From the NCBI GenBank assembly GCA_965656535.1, contig CBFHKX010000002.1:1-64000 (forward strand): 64,000 nucleotides of DNA, written 5' to 3'. The position numbers and the translations under genes were made by a program. Below, piece after piece: positions 8,486 through 17,790 of this stretch. Within the stretch, counting starts at the first letter, position 1, and each line of letters begins with the position of its first letter. The notes under the pieces were generated by a model, which worked only from the letters and a program-made list of their open reading frames with translations, searched no databases and was not told the DNA's origin. Source of the stretch: Lishizhenia sp965656535 (lineage in GTDB: Bacteria > Bacteroidota > Bacteroidia > Flavobacteriales_D > Crocinitomicaceae).

Positions 8486-9682
8486 TTAATCTGCTACAAC
8501 GCTGGCTTCATTATCAAATCTTTTGTAAGAAATAAATACGGCGATTAACGCAAGTGTTAGCATTACCACAAAACTTAAGCCTAATAACCCAAAATCAAGC
8601 GTTCCTGCTATCAACTCTTTTGTTGCTAAAACTACGTTTACAACAGGGATACAAGCGGTTACAATATCTAATTCAATTCCAGGGAAAAATCCAATCATTG
8701 CTGGTAGCACTAAAACAATATTTAAAGGTGTAATGATGCTTTGCGCTTCTTTAAACGTCTTGGCATAAACACAAACAGGAATCATAATACCCGCAAAGAA
8801 AATAGTCAATGGGATTAATAAGGCGTACAGAGAAACGATAAAAGTAGGAGTGAGTACGCTAGAAATTAGTTTAATTAAACGCGGATCTTCAACCAGATTG
8901 AATACTTTAAACGAAAGATATAAACCAAGAAGAGCGAAGGTTGCAGCAGCGAGACCAGACAAAACAACTACGCCCATTTTACCAATTAAAATTTTGTATC
9001 TAGCTACAGGAGTGGTGAGTAACGTTTCAATCGTACCGCGTTCTTTTTCTCCTGTAAACAGATCAATTGCCGGATACATACATCCTAAAAATCCAAAAGC
9101 AATAAATAAATAAGGTAGAATACCGCCAGCTAATTTTCCAAAAACTTCCTTTTCAGAGGCTGTATTGGTATAGTCTATTTCTAAAGGTTCAACATTACTA
9201 GGAGATACCCCTAGTTTTTCGAGTCGTAACGCTTTTACTTTTGATAAAATAATTTCGCCATAAGCTTTTGCCCTATCTTTGTATCCTACGTTTGTTGCAT
9301 TGAAAAGTACCTCAACTTTTGTTAATTCACCAGTCGATATATTTTCATCCAAATTGGACGGAATGATTAATCCCAATTGAAGGCTGTCTGTATTTATCAA
9401 TTCTTTTATACCAGAAGTATCCGAATAGAAAACAAGTTCTTTTTTGCCAAATGCTTCTGGAATTTCGTTGAGGCTAGCAATAAATAGATTGTTTTTATTT
9501 TGCGTAACTACACCGATTTTCAATGTTTTTTCGGCAGCTTCTTTTGTGAAACTTTCAGATACACCTGTAAACAACTTAATTACCACAGGGAAAATTAAAA
9601 CAGGAATTAGAATCATCGTAATTAATGTTCTTCTATCGCGAAGCGTATCAATTAATTCTTTTATAAAAATAGTACGTATCAT
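8486..9682 (-). CDS. ABC-2 type permease, NatB-like
   Basis: A 398-residue membrane protein with one N-terminal membrane segment (MILIPVLIFPVVIKLF, about residues 23-38), a large extracytoplasmic domain (~45-190) and a cluster of C-terminal membrane segments. The ABC-2 permease motif GEKERGTIETLLTTPVAR lies around residues 212-229. The topology matches NatB-type sodium exporters and other ABC-2 exporters with large external domains. It overlaps the upstream ATP-binding gene by 4 nt (ATGA), so the pair is translationally coupled and should form one exporter. The substrate is not certain: Na+ export is the closest family analogy. Confidence 0.85.
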   Translation of the reverse strand: MIRTIFIKELIDTLRDRRTLITMILIPVLIFPVVIKLFTGVSESFTKEAAEKTLKIGVVTQNKNNLFIASLNEIPEAFGKKELVFYSDTSGIKELINTDSLQLGLIIPSNLDENISTGELTKVEVLFNATNVGYKDRAKAYGEIILSKVKALRLEKLGVSPSNVEPLEIDYTNTASEKEVFGKLAGGILPYLFIAFGFLGCMYPAIDLFTGEKERGTIETLLTTPVARYKILIGKMGVVVLSGLAAATFALLGLYLSFKVFNLVEDPRLIKLISSVLTPTFIVSLYALLIPLTIFFAGIMIPVCVYAKTFKEAQSIITPLNIVLVLPAMIGFFPGIELDIVTACIPVVNVVLATKELIAGTLDFGLLGLSFVVMLTLALIAVFISYKRFDNEASVVAD

Positions 9683-10455
9683 GCTGTAGTTGTTTTAGAT
9701 TCATTAACAATTCGTATAAATTCTGCGGTAAGGTTCTCGGCTTGCATTTGATTTTTAAAATCTTGCATTTCACCTGAAAAGAGTAAATTACCCTTATGTA
9801 TTATAGCAATATCATCACAAAGTAAGTCAACTTCACTCATAATATGAGAAGAAAAAATAACCGTTTTACCTTGTGCTTTACAGTCGCGAATAAGTTGTAT
9901 AATATTTTCGGCAGTAATGACATCTAATCCACTGGTGGGCTCGTCAAATACAACTACTTCCGGATCGTGTATCATAGTTCTACAAATCGAAACTTTTTGC
10001 TTCATACCAGTAGAAAGTTTACCTATTCTCTTGCCTTTAAAGGAATGAATATCAAGTAAGTCGTACAAATGTTTTTTTCGCTTCTCAAAGTCTTCCTTTT
10101 TAACACCGTATAAATCTGCAAAGTATTTGATTAACTCATCAGGTGTTAACCGCGCATACAAACCGGTTGAACCGGTTAAAAAACCAATTTTTTTTCTTGC
10201 TTCTTCTGGATGTGCAACGGCATCAATACCGGCAATTTTAATAGAACCAGAGGTGGGTTTAAAAATAGTAGAAAGCATTCTAAGTGTAGTTGTTTTACCT
10301 GCGCCATTTGGACCAAGTAACGAAAAAACCCTGCCTGGTTTGCAAGTAAATCTTACACCATTTACGGCAATTGCTTTACTCTCTGTAGTATCCAGTTCTT
10401 TCTTATTTTTCTTGGAAAGCACAAATTCTTTTCTGAGGTTGTCGATTTCTATCAT
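9679..10455 (-). CDS. ABC transporter ATP-binding protein, NatA-like
   Basis: A 258-residue ABC ATPase with Walker A GPNGAGKTT, signature LSTGMKQKVSICRTM, Walker B VVVFDEPTSGLD and the switch His in IFSSHIMSEV. It begins MIEIDNLRKEFVLSKKNKKE and includes a 15-residue insertion before the first core strand. The family energises ABC-2 exporters; with the permease it overlaps by 4 nt it forms a NatAB-like efflux system. The 87-nt upstream gap probably holds the operon promoter, but I see no clear consensus. Confidence 0.9.
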   Translation of the reverse strand: MIEIDNLRKEFVLSKKNKKELDTTESKAIAVNGVRFTCKPGRVFSLLGPNGAGKTTTLRMLSTIFKPTSGSIKIAGIDAVAHPEEARKKIGFLTGSTGLYARLTPDELIKYFADLYGVKKEDFEKRKKHLYDLLDIHSFKGKRIGKLSTGMKQKVSICRTMIHDPEVVVFDEPTSGLDVITAENIIQLIRDCKAQGKTVIFSSHIMSEVDLLCDDIAIIHKGNLLFSGEMQDFKNQMQAENLTAEFIRIVNESKTTTA

Positions 10456-10542
10456 AGTATGTTTTTAGTCAAGAGCAATATCTGAATTTATTTTCAGACA
10501 AAACGTTAAAAAAATCAAATTGTATGTGTGTTTGTTCGAGGG

Positions 10543-12168
10543 TTAATCCATTGAAAAGATCGCAGTTCCTTTGTGATACGTTTTCCATGCATAGTTGGGT
10601 TGGTATACTTTACCGCGTTGCATAGGATTATCTAGAATCACAAAAGTTGCATCTTTATTTCTCTCCAGACTTCCACTGCTTTTTTCCTCAAACCTTGCCA
10701 TTGCAGCCCAGAAAGTCATTGCCCGAACGCAATTATCAAAGGAGATAGCTTCTTCTATTAAAAAACCTTGGCTCGGTTCATTTTCGTTATTTTTTCTATT
10801 CATTGCAGCGTGTAGCGTTAGAAATGGATTGGTTTTTTCAACGGGGAAATCTGTTCCGAAAACAATCATTTTACGCTGGTTTAGTAAAGTTTTGTAAGCA
10901 TAAGCTCCTTTTAGTCTTTCTTTACCCAATCGTTCTTCTGCCCAACGCATATCGCTAACTGCGTGCGTAGGTTGTACAGATGGTATTGCATTACTTTTAT
11001 TAAATAAATCGAAATCCGCTTGGTCAATTACTTGTGCATGTTCAATTCTCCATCTGTGGTCATCATTTTCTCCCCAAAGACTGTCTATTAAATTGAGCAA
11101 GATTCTGTTGGTAGAATCTCCAATACAATGCGTGTTTAGTTGGTAATTATGTTTTTTTGCAAACTTAGCGGTGGTTTGAATATCAAGTATAGAAGTAGTT
11201 AAAAAACCGCTAGTATTATAATCGTGATAAGCATGTAATAGACAAGCTCCTCTTGAACCTAAAGAGCCGTCGCCTACAATTTTAAAGCTTCTAACGGTTA
11301 AATTTCCGTTTACATATTTTCCTTTTTCTTTTACAAATTCAACACTTTTTTCGTTTGGAAAAAGCATAGCATAAACAGATAGTTTTAGCTTGTTTTCAGA
11401 AGCTAACTCATCAAATAGCGCAAACTCATCCATCATTAGGCCAGCTTCGTGAACATTTGTAATGCCGTAGGCAATCAGTTCGTCTTGTACTTTTAAGATT
11501 GCCTTTTTCAATTGATTTTTAGTAGGTTGGGGTAGTTTCTTTTTCATTACCTCAATTGCCATATCCAAAATCAACCCTGTACATTTCCCGTTTTTAACCG
11601 CTATTTCCCCACCGTGAACCTTTGTTTCTGGGGTAATACCTGCTAGCTCTAATGCTTTATCATTTGCAAGCACTGCATGTCCATCAATTCTAGTGCAAAC
11701 CACTGGTATATCTGGAAATGCTTGGTTTAAAAGCGAATTGTCTGGTAGGGTAGTGTTAGACCACAAGCTTTGATCCCAACCGCGCGCCTGTATGATGGCT
11801 GGCTTCTCTTTTTGAGCAAATTTTTCTAATCGTGTAATTAATGCAGCATATGATCTAACTCCTACTAAATCGCAAACTAGAAGCTGCCTCGCATAACTCA
11901 TAATATGTCCATGCGCATCATGCAGTCCTGGGTATATCTCTTTTTTTTCTGCATTTATAAAGTTTTCTGCACTGTAAGCATTTAGAATTTCTCTTTCCGG
12001 ACCAAGCTCAACTATTTTTCCATCTTTGATTGCCATGGCTTGGTATACACTCATTTTTCCATCTATACTGTAGATATTTGCGTTGTGTACTACTAGATCT
12101 ACATGTTTCCCTTTGATGCAAGCGCTAAGTAAAATAAGCGCTACAATAAATGGTATTTGTCTTTTCAT
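10543..12168 (-). CDS. Amidohydrolase (YtcJ-like, Amidohydro_3) lipoprotein
   Basis: A metal-dependent amidohydrolase. The HxH ligand motif is DAHGHIM (His86/His88 counted from my start), with HCIGD, EHAQVI and the terminal Asp in VFGTDFPVEK further along. The fold fits YtcJ-like Amidohydro_3 enzymes, which hydrolyse N-acyl or amide substrates; the substrate here is unknown. I place the start at the ATG at 12168, twelve codons inside the longest frame, because it yields a lipoprotein signal peptide with lipobox LLSAC. The enzyme is therefore probably anchored in the envelope, as are other members in Bacteroidota. It is on the same strand as the helicase 69 nt upstream. Confidence 0.88.
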   Translation of the reverse strand: MKRQIPFIVALILLSACIKGKHVDLVVHNANIYSIDGKMSVYQAMAIKDGKIVELGPEREILNAYSAENFINAEKKEIYPGLHDAHGHIMSYARQLLVCDLVGVRSYAALITRLEKFAQKEKPAIIQARGWDQSLWSNTTLPDNSLLNQAFPDIPVVCTRIDGHAVLANDKALELAGITPETKVHGGEIAVKNGKCTGLILDMAIEVMKKKLPQPTKNQLKKAILKVQDELIAYGITNVHEAGLMMDEFALFDELASENKLKLSVYAMLFPNEKSVEFVKEKGKYVNGNLTVRSFKIVGDGSLGSRGACLLHAYHDYNTSGFLTTSILDIQTTAKFAKKHNYQLNTHCIGDSTNRILLNLIDSLWGENDDHRWRIEHAQVIDQADFDLFNKSNAIPSVQPTHAVSDMRWAEERLGKERLKGAYAYKTLLNQRKMIVFGTDFPVEKTNPFLTLHAAMNRKNNENEPSQGFLIEEAISFDNCVRAMTFWAAMARFEEKSSGSLERNKDATFVILDNPMQRGKVYQPNYAWKTYHKGTAIFSMD

Positions 12169-12237
12169 AATTTTTGTTTTGTAACTTAATGTGTTAGCTA
12201 TCAAATAAAAAAGGTATGCGTTACATTGATGCTCAAG

Positions 12238-14058
12238 TTAATAAACGAATTCAAAAATGCTTCTATAATTACCTTCTTTTTCTACGTATTCTAAAAATGC
12301 GCTATAAAAACGATCGTTTCCAAGCGTACTGCTATCTCCAATAACATAAAGTTTATTCTTTGCACGCGTGAGGGCAACGTTCATTCGTCTATAATCTTTT
12401 AAAAAACCAATGTTTCCTTCTGCATTGCTCCTAACCAGCGAAATAATTACGGTATTTTCTTCTTGGCCTTGAAAAGAATCAATGGTATAAATACGTGAAG
12501 TGTTAAATGTGTTCTTTAGTTTAGAAACTTGTCCGGCATAAGGAGAAAGCAGCGCAGTCTGTTCCGCTTTAATATTTTCGGCGACGATTATCTTTTCAAT
12601 TGCTTCTATTTCTTTGGCGTTATATAAACTGTATCCGTCTTCGCCCATTTTCTCTTCTGAATCGCTGCCTGCAGTATCAATGAAAGTTAGGTTCTTTTCG
12701 GTTGCCAATAAATGAGATGCAGTTTGTAGTTTATTTTCGTAAAAATAGGCACTAGAGAAACCGGCAATATCACTTTTCATTCTATATTGAGTATCTAATA
12801 ATATTGAAGAAAGGGCCGACTTAAAGCAGCGTTCAAGTATAGAAATTGACAGTCCTTTTTTTGCAGCTTCGTCCGAAATAACAGTGGGTGGAAGTTGCAA
12901 CGGATCTCCGGCTAAAACAATGCGTTTTCCTTTCTGTAAAACTACCCAAGCCATTGGCTCTAGACATTGTCCTGCCTCATCAATAATCACACAGTCAAAC
13001 TCTTTTTCGTTTAATAATTCGTGCATTAATCCAACTGGAGTTCCGCAGATTACCTTTGCCTCATTAAATGCTTTTTCTATGCCGGATTGTTCAATGTTTT
13101 TAATTTCTGAGCGAATTGCTTTTACTTCTTGAACCAAAAGTTTTCTTTGTTCTCTTTCAGCCTTACCAAAGTTGCGTTTATATTGATTGGCCAGCTTTCG
13201 AAACTCATTAGCGTGTATTTTTAGTTTCTTTATCCGTTTTGCGTTATCGCTATTTTTTGAGATACCTTCTGGTGTAAACGGAAGAAGTTGGTCATCAACT
13301 TTACTTATATTTCCTAATCGAAGTACTGATATGTTTTGCTTTATGAGCCCCAAAGCGATATGGTTAACCGCAGTATTGCTAGGCGCTGCAACCAATACTT
13401 TTTCTCCGTTTTTACTAAGCTGTTTTATGCCTTCAATTAATGTAGTTGTTTTTCCTGTTCCTGGAGGGCCATGAATAATACATACATCTTGATTTGAAAG
13501 CATGTTTTGTATGGCCGTGTTTTGAGAGCTGTTTAAGTTTTGATTTTGATAGTCAATAGGTTTTATGGCGATTTGATTTGAAATACCATGAATTATATTA
13601 AATAGTTTGCTCTGTATACTGCGTTCGTTTAGTTTTAATCCCTTCAATGCTTTTTCCATTTCATTGAAAGATCGGTCGTCAGGCACTAATTTAATTCCGA
13701 GTCCCTTTTCTTCTATCCACTCAGGAAAATCGGGTGCAAATAACCTAACTTCTCCTTTTTTTGCTTGTACATAATTTAAAAAGGCAGTGCAGGTGTTGTT
13801 CTGAGCTCCAATTAACTCAACTGCGCAACCAGATTTAAAATTGCTATAATCCCCGTCGAAAGGAATAGAAAATTCAAGTGTGGGATAGTCTGCATATCCA
13901 AACGTTTTTCTAATTATTTTTATAGGATGAATAATCAAACCTTGACTCTTTAGTTGTTTTAAAGATGTGCTCTCAGAAACCGTCCACTTTTCAGATTGCG
14001 CTTTTTTTTCTGTTTTTATTAACTGAATTAAATTGTCAATTTGGTTTTTTCTATCCAT
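12238..14058 (-). CDS. SF1B DNA/RNA helicase, IGHMBP2/Upf1-like
   Basis: A 606-residue superfamily 1 helicase with Walker A HGPPGTGKTTTL (residues ~196-206), motif II VIIDEAGQCLEP, LAGDPLQLPPTV (motif III), DTQYRM (motif IV), TIDSFQGQE (V) and VALTRAKNKLYVIGD (VI). The N-terminal ~150 residues form the beta-barrel seen in SMUBP-2-type helicases. Such proteins unwind DNA or RNA 5'-3'; the bacterial members have no settled role. The length is normal and all motifs look intact. It is divergent from msrB across 93 nt. Confidence 0.9.
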   Translation of the reverse strand: MDRKNQIDNLIQLIKTEKKAQSEKWTVSESTSLKQLKSQGLIIHPIKIIRKTFGYADYPTLEFSIPFDGDYSNFKSGCAVELIGAQNNTCTAFLNYVQAKKGEVRLFAPDFPEWIEEKGLGIKLVPDDRSFNEMEKALKGLKLNERSIQSKLFNIIHGISNQIAIKPIDYQNQNLNSSQNTAIQNMLSNQDVCIIHGPPGTGKTTTLIEGIKQLSKNGEKVLVAAPSNTAVNHIALGLIKQNISVLRLGNISKVDDQLLPFTPEGISKNSDNAKRIKKLKIHANEFRKLANQYKRNFGKAEREQRKLLVQEVKAIRSEIKNIEQSGIEKAFNEAKVICGTPVGLMHELLNEKEFDCVIIDEAGQCLEPMAWVVLQKGKRIVLAGDPLQLPPTVISDEAAKKGLSISILERCFKSALSSILLDTQYRMKSDIAGFSSAYFYENKLQTASHLLATEKNLTFIDTAGSDSEEKMGEDGYSLYNAKEIEAIEKIIVAENIKAEQTALLSPYAGQVSKLKNTFNTSRIYTIDSFQGQEENTVIISLVRSNAEGNIGFLKDYRRMNVALTRAKNKLYVIGDSSTLGNDRFYSAFLEYVEKEGNYRSIFEFVY

Positions 14059-14151
14059 TCCTGTCTTGTGTGGTTACAAAGTTCAAATAAAATAAGAGTT
14101 TGAGATATTTTTTTCACGTTCTTTTTATTTTTACGTTCGATATAAGAACCA

Positions 14152-14529
14152 ATGTATATGAAAAAGTCCTCTGAGTACAACGCACTAAACAGTGAAGAGA
14201 GAAGAGTAATAGAAAACAAAGGAACTGAAAGACCCTTTACTGGCGAATTCAATGACCATAAAGCGTCTGGAGTTTATATCTGCAGACGTTGCGAGGCTGA
14301 ATTGTATCGATCAGAAGATAAATTTGCTTCAGGTTGTGGATGGCCTTCTTTTGATGATGAAATAAAAGGTTCAGTAAAACGCATACTTGATGCGGATGGC
14401 AGAAGGGTAGAGATTGTATGTGCAAATTGTGATGGACATTTAGGGCACGTTTTTGAAGGAGAACGTTTTACAGACAAAAACACAAGGCATTGTGTTAATT
14501 CCATCTCCATGCTTTTTAAACCAGCATAG
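14152..14529 (+). CDS. msrB: Peptide-methionine (R)-S-oxide reductase MsrB
   Basis: A 125-residue MsrB that reduces methionine-R-sulfoxide in damaged proteins. The catalytic Cys114 sits in TRHCVNSISM, the substrate-binding signature is GCGWPSF, and four zinc cysteines are visible in CRRC (44/47) and CANC (90/93). Cys62 could act as the resolving cysteine. There is no signal peptide, so it is cytoplasmic. Two in-frame ATGs (14152, 14158) are possible starts. It is a single gene, divergent from the helicase and 100 nt before the aldolase. Confidence 0.93.
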   Translation: MYMKKSSEYNALNSEERRVIENKGTERPFTGEFNDHKASGVYICRRCEAELYRSEDKFASGCGWPSFDDEIKGSVKRILDADGRRVEIVCANCDGHLGHVFEGERFTDKNTRHCVNSISMLFKPA

Positions 14530-14596
14530 ATCTTCTTATCTTAATAACTCTGCATAAATCAATTCGTATTTTCTTTCGCTCTAAAAACATTTAGAT

Positions 14597-14604
14597 TATT
14601 TTTG
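14597..14604 (+). promoter_or_regulatory. Possible promoter of the aldolase gene (TATTTTTG)
   Basis: TATTTTTG matches TAnnTTTG. TTTC at 14574-14577 lies exactly 19 nt upstream, one mismatch from the TTTG -33 element. It would place transcription start near 14611, favouring the ATG at 14630. Confidence 0.45.
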
Positions 14605-14629
14605 CTCCCACAAATTGACTTTTTTCAAA

Positions 14630-15703
14630 ATGGCGCATAATATAAAAGCAGGAGTAGCAACGGGAGACGAAGTTCAAGCAATTTTTAAACACGCAAAAGA
14701 GCATGGATATGCCTTGCCAGCGGTAAATGTTGTAGGGTCATCCTCCGTAAATGCAGTAATGGAAACCGCTGCAAAGCTTAATTCTCCAGTAATAATACAA
14801 TTTTCTAATGGTGGTGCATTGTACAATGCTGGTAAATCGCTAGATAATTCAGGAGAAAAAGCAGCGATAGCGGGCGCTGTGACAGGAGCAAGACACATTC
14901 ATGAAATGGCAGAATTGTATGGTGCAACAGTTATTTTACATACTGATCATGCAGCTAAAAAACTTTTACCTTGGATTGACGGATTATTAACGGCTTCTGA
15001 AGAGCACTTTGAATTATACGGGAAACCATTGTATAGCTCACACATGATAGATTTATCTGAAGAGCCAATGGAAGAAAATATAGAAATTTGTAAAGCATAC
15101 CTTACACGCATGAGTAAAATAGGGATGACTTTAGAAATTGAATTAGGAATTACAGGAGGAGAAGAAGACGGTGTAGATAATACAGATGTTGACGTTTCTA
15201 AATTGTATACTCAACCAGAAGAAGTTGCATTTGCTTATGAAGAGTTGAAGAAAATTTCGGATAGATTTACAATCGCAGCAGCTTTTGGAAATGTTCATGG
15301 TGTATACAAGCCAGGGAATGTTAAATTAACCCCTACAATTTTGAGAGATTCTCAAACCTATATCCAAGAAAAGTACAACACGGATGCTAATCCTGTAGAT
15401 TTTGTTTTTCATGGTGGTTCGGGTTCAACTTTAGAAGAAATTAGAGAAGCAATTGGTTACGGTGTAATTAAGATGAACATAGATACAGATTTACAATTTG
15501 CTTTTACTGAAGGCGTAAGGGATTATGTTGAAAGTAAGATTGAATATCTTCGCACGCAGATTGGTAATCCGGACGGGGAAGAGTTGCCTAATAAGAAGTA
15601 TTACGATCCAAGAAAATGGATGCGAGAAGGTGAATTGACTTTCGTAAAAAGATTAACAAGAGCATTTGAAGATTTAAATAACGTAAATTCGTTAGCTAAA
15701 TAA
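14630..15703 (+). CDS. fbaA: Fructose-bisphosphate aldolase, class II (type A)
   Basis: A zinc-dependent aldolase of glycolysis and gluconeogenesis that interconverts fructose 1,6-bisphosphate with DHAP and glyceraldehyde 3-phosphate. Hallmarks include TVILHTDHAAKK (zinc ligand His and catalytic Asp), the ELGITGGEEDGVDN segment, AAFGNVHGVYKPGN and the phosphate-binding VFHGGSGST. The length (357 residues from my start) and the long form match E. coli FbaA. I choose the ATG at 14630 (MAHNIKAG) over one 15 nt earlier because the inferred promoter lies too close to the earlier one. accD follows after 13 nt, suggesting co-transcription. Confidence 0.95.
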   Translation: MAHNIKAGVATGDEVQAIFKHAKEHGYALPAVNVVGSSSVNAVMETAAKLNSPVIIQFSNGGALYNAGKSLDNSGEKAAIAGAVTGARHIHEMAELYGATVILHTDHAAKKLLPWIDGLLTASEEHFELYGKPLYSSHMIDLSEEPMEENIEICKAYLTRMSKIGMTLEIELGITGGEEDGVDNTDVDVSKLYTQPEEVAFAYEELKKISDRFTIAAAFGNVHGVYKPGNVKLTPTILRDSQTYIQEKYNTDANPVDFVFHGGSGSTLEEIREAIGYGVIKMNIDTDLQFAFTEGVRDYVESKIEYLRTQIGNPDGEELPNKKYYDPRKWMREGELTFVKRLTRAFEDLNNVNSLAK

Positions 15704-15716
15704 AACACATTATATT

Positions 15717-16562
15717 ATGGGTTGGTTTAAAAGAGAAAAAGAGGGGATTACTACCTCAACAAAAGATAAAAAAGAAACACCAGAAGGTCTTTGGTACAAG
15801 TGTCCAAAGTGCAAAACGGTGGTTACATCAGAAGATCACGAGAAAAATGCTTATGTATGCGACAGGTGCAGCTACCACGAGAAAATTGGATCTGAGCAGT
15901 ATTTTCAAATTTTCTTTGATGATGGGAAATACAGAGAGTACGATGCTAAAATAGCTTCTGGTGATCCGTTAAAATTTACAGATACCAAAAAATACACAGA
16001 TAGAGTAAAAGCAACGCAAGCTAAAACAGGTTTAACAGATGCTATCCGAACAGCATACGGTAAAATTGAAGGACAAAACTGCGTAATTACAGCTATGGAT
16101 TTCTCTTTTATCGGTGGTTCTATGGGTTCTGTTGTAGGAGAAAAAATCGCAAGGGCTGTTGATCATGCAATTAAACACAAGGCACCCTTAATGATTATTT
16201 CTAAATCAGGTGGCGCGCGTATGATGGAAGCTGGTTTGTCTTTAATGCAAATGGCAAAATCTTCGGCGAAACTAACTCAATTAGCAGAAGCAGGTCTGCC
16301 TTATATATCGTTTTTAACAGATCCAACTACAGGTGGTGTAACGGCTTCTTTTGCTATGTTGGGCGATATTAACATTGCAGAACCAGATGCTTTAATTGCT
16401 TTTGCCGGACCAAGAGTTGTAAAAGAAACAATAGGTAGAGATTTGCCAGACGGATTTCAACGTTCAGAGTTCGTTCTTGAACACGGTTTCTTAGACTATA
16501 TCGTAGAAAGACCATGCTTAAAGAAAGAAGTAGCAAAGTCTATTCGTTTATTTATGAATTAA
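15717..16562 (+). CDS. accD: Acetyl-CoA carboxylase carboxyltransferase subunit beta
   Basis: A 281-residue AccD, partner of AccA, transferring carboxyl from carboxybiotin to acetyl-CoA to make malonyl-CoA for fatty acid synthesis. The N-terminal zinc finger is complete (Cys29/Cys32 and Cys48/Cys51), followed by the crotonase-fold core with SGGARMMEAGLSLMQMAK and DPTTGGVTASFAMLGD. It sits 13 nt downstream of the aldolase, a common Bacteroidota pairing, and is followed by a terminator. Confidence 0.95.
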   Translation: MGWFKREKEGITTSTKDKKETPEGLWYKCPKCKTVVTSEDHEKNAYVCDRCSYHEKIGSEQYFQIFFDDGKYREYDAKIASGDPLKFTDTKKYTDRVKATQAKTGLTDAIRTAYGKIEGQNCVITAMDFSFIGGSMGSVVGEKIARAVDHAIKHKAPLMIISKSGGARMMEAGLSLMQMAKSSAKLTQLAEAGLPYISFLTDPTTGGVTASFAMLGDINIAEPDALIAFAGPRVVKETIGRDLPDGFQRSEFVLEHGFLDYIVERPCLKKEVAKSIRLFMN

Positions 16563-16584
16563 GCTAATCTAATCATATTTCAAG

Positions 16585-16618
16585 CTCCCATTTCTTAGTT
16601 GAGGTGGGAGTTTTTTTT
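16585..16618 (+). terminator. Intrinsic terminator after accD
   Basis: CTCCCA (16585-16590) pairs with TGGGAG (16605-16610), followed by eight T residues (16611-16618). Confidence 0.8.
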
Positions 16619-16691
16619 GTTTTTTACTTTGCAAGACATTTTTATTCCGTTTTCTCTCAATTTTCACTTTCATATATTAAAACTAAAATTC

Positions 16692-16699
16692 TATATTTG
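16692..16699 (+). promoter_or_regulatory. Probable -7 element of the pdhA promoter (TATATTTG)
   Basis: TATATTTG fits TAnnTTTG and lies 26 nt before the pdhA ATG, a plausible leader length. A TTTC at 16668-16671 lies 20 nt upstream as a weak -33 element. Confidence 0.5.
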
Positions 16700-16725
16700 T
16701 CCGTCTAAGTAAAAGGTAAAGTGTT

Positions 16726-17778
16726 ATGGCTACAAAATCAGCTTCAACTCCAAAGAAAACAACGCGTAAGAGCGCAGCTAAGAAAAAGCTTAAGTTTTCT
16801 AAAGAAACATATATCAAATGGTATAAAGACATGTTGCTCATGCGTAAGTTTGAGGAGAAAGCAGGTCAACTCTATATACAACAGAAATTCGGTGGATTTT
16901 GTCACCTTTACATAGGACAAGAAGCCGTAGTAGCCGGAACCGTTTCTGGAACCAAGCCAACAGACAGTCACATGACTGCCTACCGTGATCATGCACACCC
17001 AATTGGGCTAGGGACTGACCCACGAGTATTAATGGCAGAGCTTTATGGAAGAACAACAGGTTGTTCTAAAGGTAAAGGTGGTTCTATGCACTTTTTCGAT
17101 AAAGAGAAGAATTTTATGGGAGGACACGGTATCGTAGGAGCTCAAATTCCTATGGGAGCTGGTGTTGCTTTCGCAGAAAAATATAAAGGAACAGACAATG
17201 TAGTTTGTGTTTCTATGGGAGATGGTGCCGTTCGTCAAGGAGCGTTACACGAAACCTTTAACATGGCAATGAATTGGAAATTACCCGTAATTTTCATCAT
17301 AGAAAACAACAACTACGCAATGGGTACTTCAGTAGAACGTACTACAAACGTTACAGATTTATCTAAAATTGGAGATTCTTACGAGATGCCTTCGCAGTCT
17401 GTTAACGGTATGTCGCCAGAATCAGTTCACGAAGCAGTAGAAGAAGCAGCAGATAGAGCAAGAAGAGGAGACGGACCAACTTTGTTAGATATTAGAACAT
17501 ATCGTTACAAAGGTCACTCAATGTCAGATCCCCAAAAGTACAGAACAAAAGACGAGGTTGCAGAGTATCAAGCTCAAGATCCTATCGAACATTGTTTAGA
17601 AGTAATTAAGGAGAACAAGTTTTTGTCAGAAAAAGAGATTACAGAAATTCAAGACTGGGTAAAGAAAGAAGTACAGGAGTCAATAGAATTTGCAGAGAAC
17701 TCTCCATACCCAGAAGCACATGAATTATACGAAGACGTATACATGCAAGAAGATTATCCATACATTAAAGAATATTAA
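16726..17778 (+). CDS. pdhA: Pyruvate dehydrogenase E1 component, alpha subunit
   Basis: A 350-residue E1-alpha. The thiamine diphosphate motif is GDGAVRQGALHETFNMA ending in IENNNYAMGTS. The phosphorylation-loop-type segment YRYKGHSMSDPQKYRT and the conserved KGKGGSMHFFD are present. With E1-beta it decarboxylates pyruvate and acetylates the lipoyl group of E2. Unusually, the first ~23 residues are a low-complexity Lys/Ala/Thr-rich extension (SASTPKKTTRKSAAKKK) before the canonical FSKETYIKWYKDM start. pdhC follows after 12 nt; no pdhB lies in this window, a layout seen in other flavobacteria where pdhB is unlinked. Confidence 0.95.
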   Translation: MATKSASTPKKTTRKSAAKKKLKFSKETYIKWYKDMLLMRKFEEKAGQLYIQQKFGGFCHLYIGQEAVVAGTVSGTKPTDSHMTAYRDHAHPIGLGTDPRVLMAELYGRTTGCSKGKGGSMHFFDKEKNFMGGHGIVGAQIPMGAGVAFAEKYKGTDNVVCVSMGDGAVRQGALHETFNMAMNWKLPVIFIIENNNYAMGTSVERTTNVTDLSKIGDSYEMPSQSVNGMSPESVHEAVEEAADRARRGDGPTLLDIRTYRYKGHSMSDPQKYRTKDEVAEYQAQDPIEHCLEVIKENKFLSEKEITEIQDWVKKEVQESIEFAENSPYPEAHELYEDVYMQEDYPYIKEY

Positions 17779-17790
17779 ACACTAAAGTAA

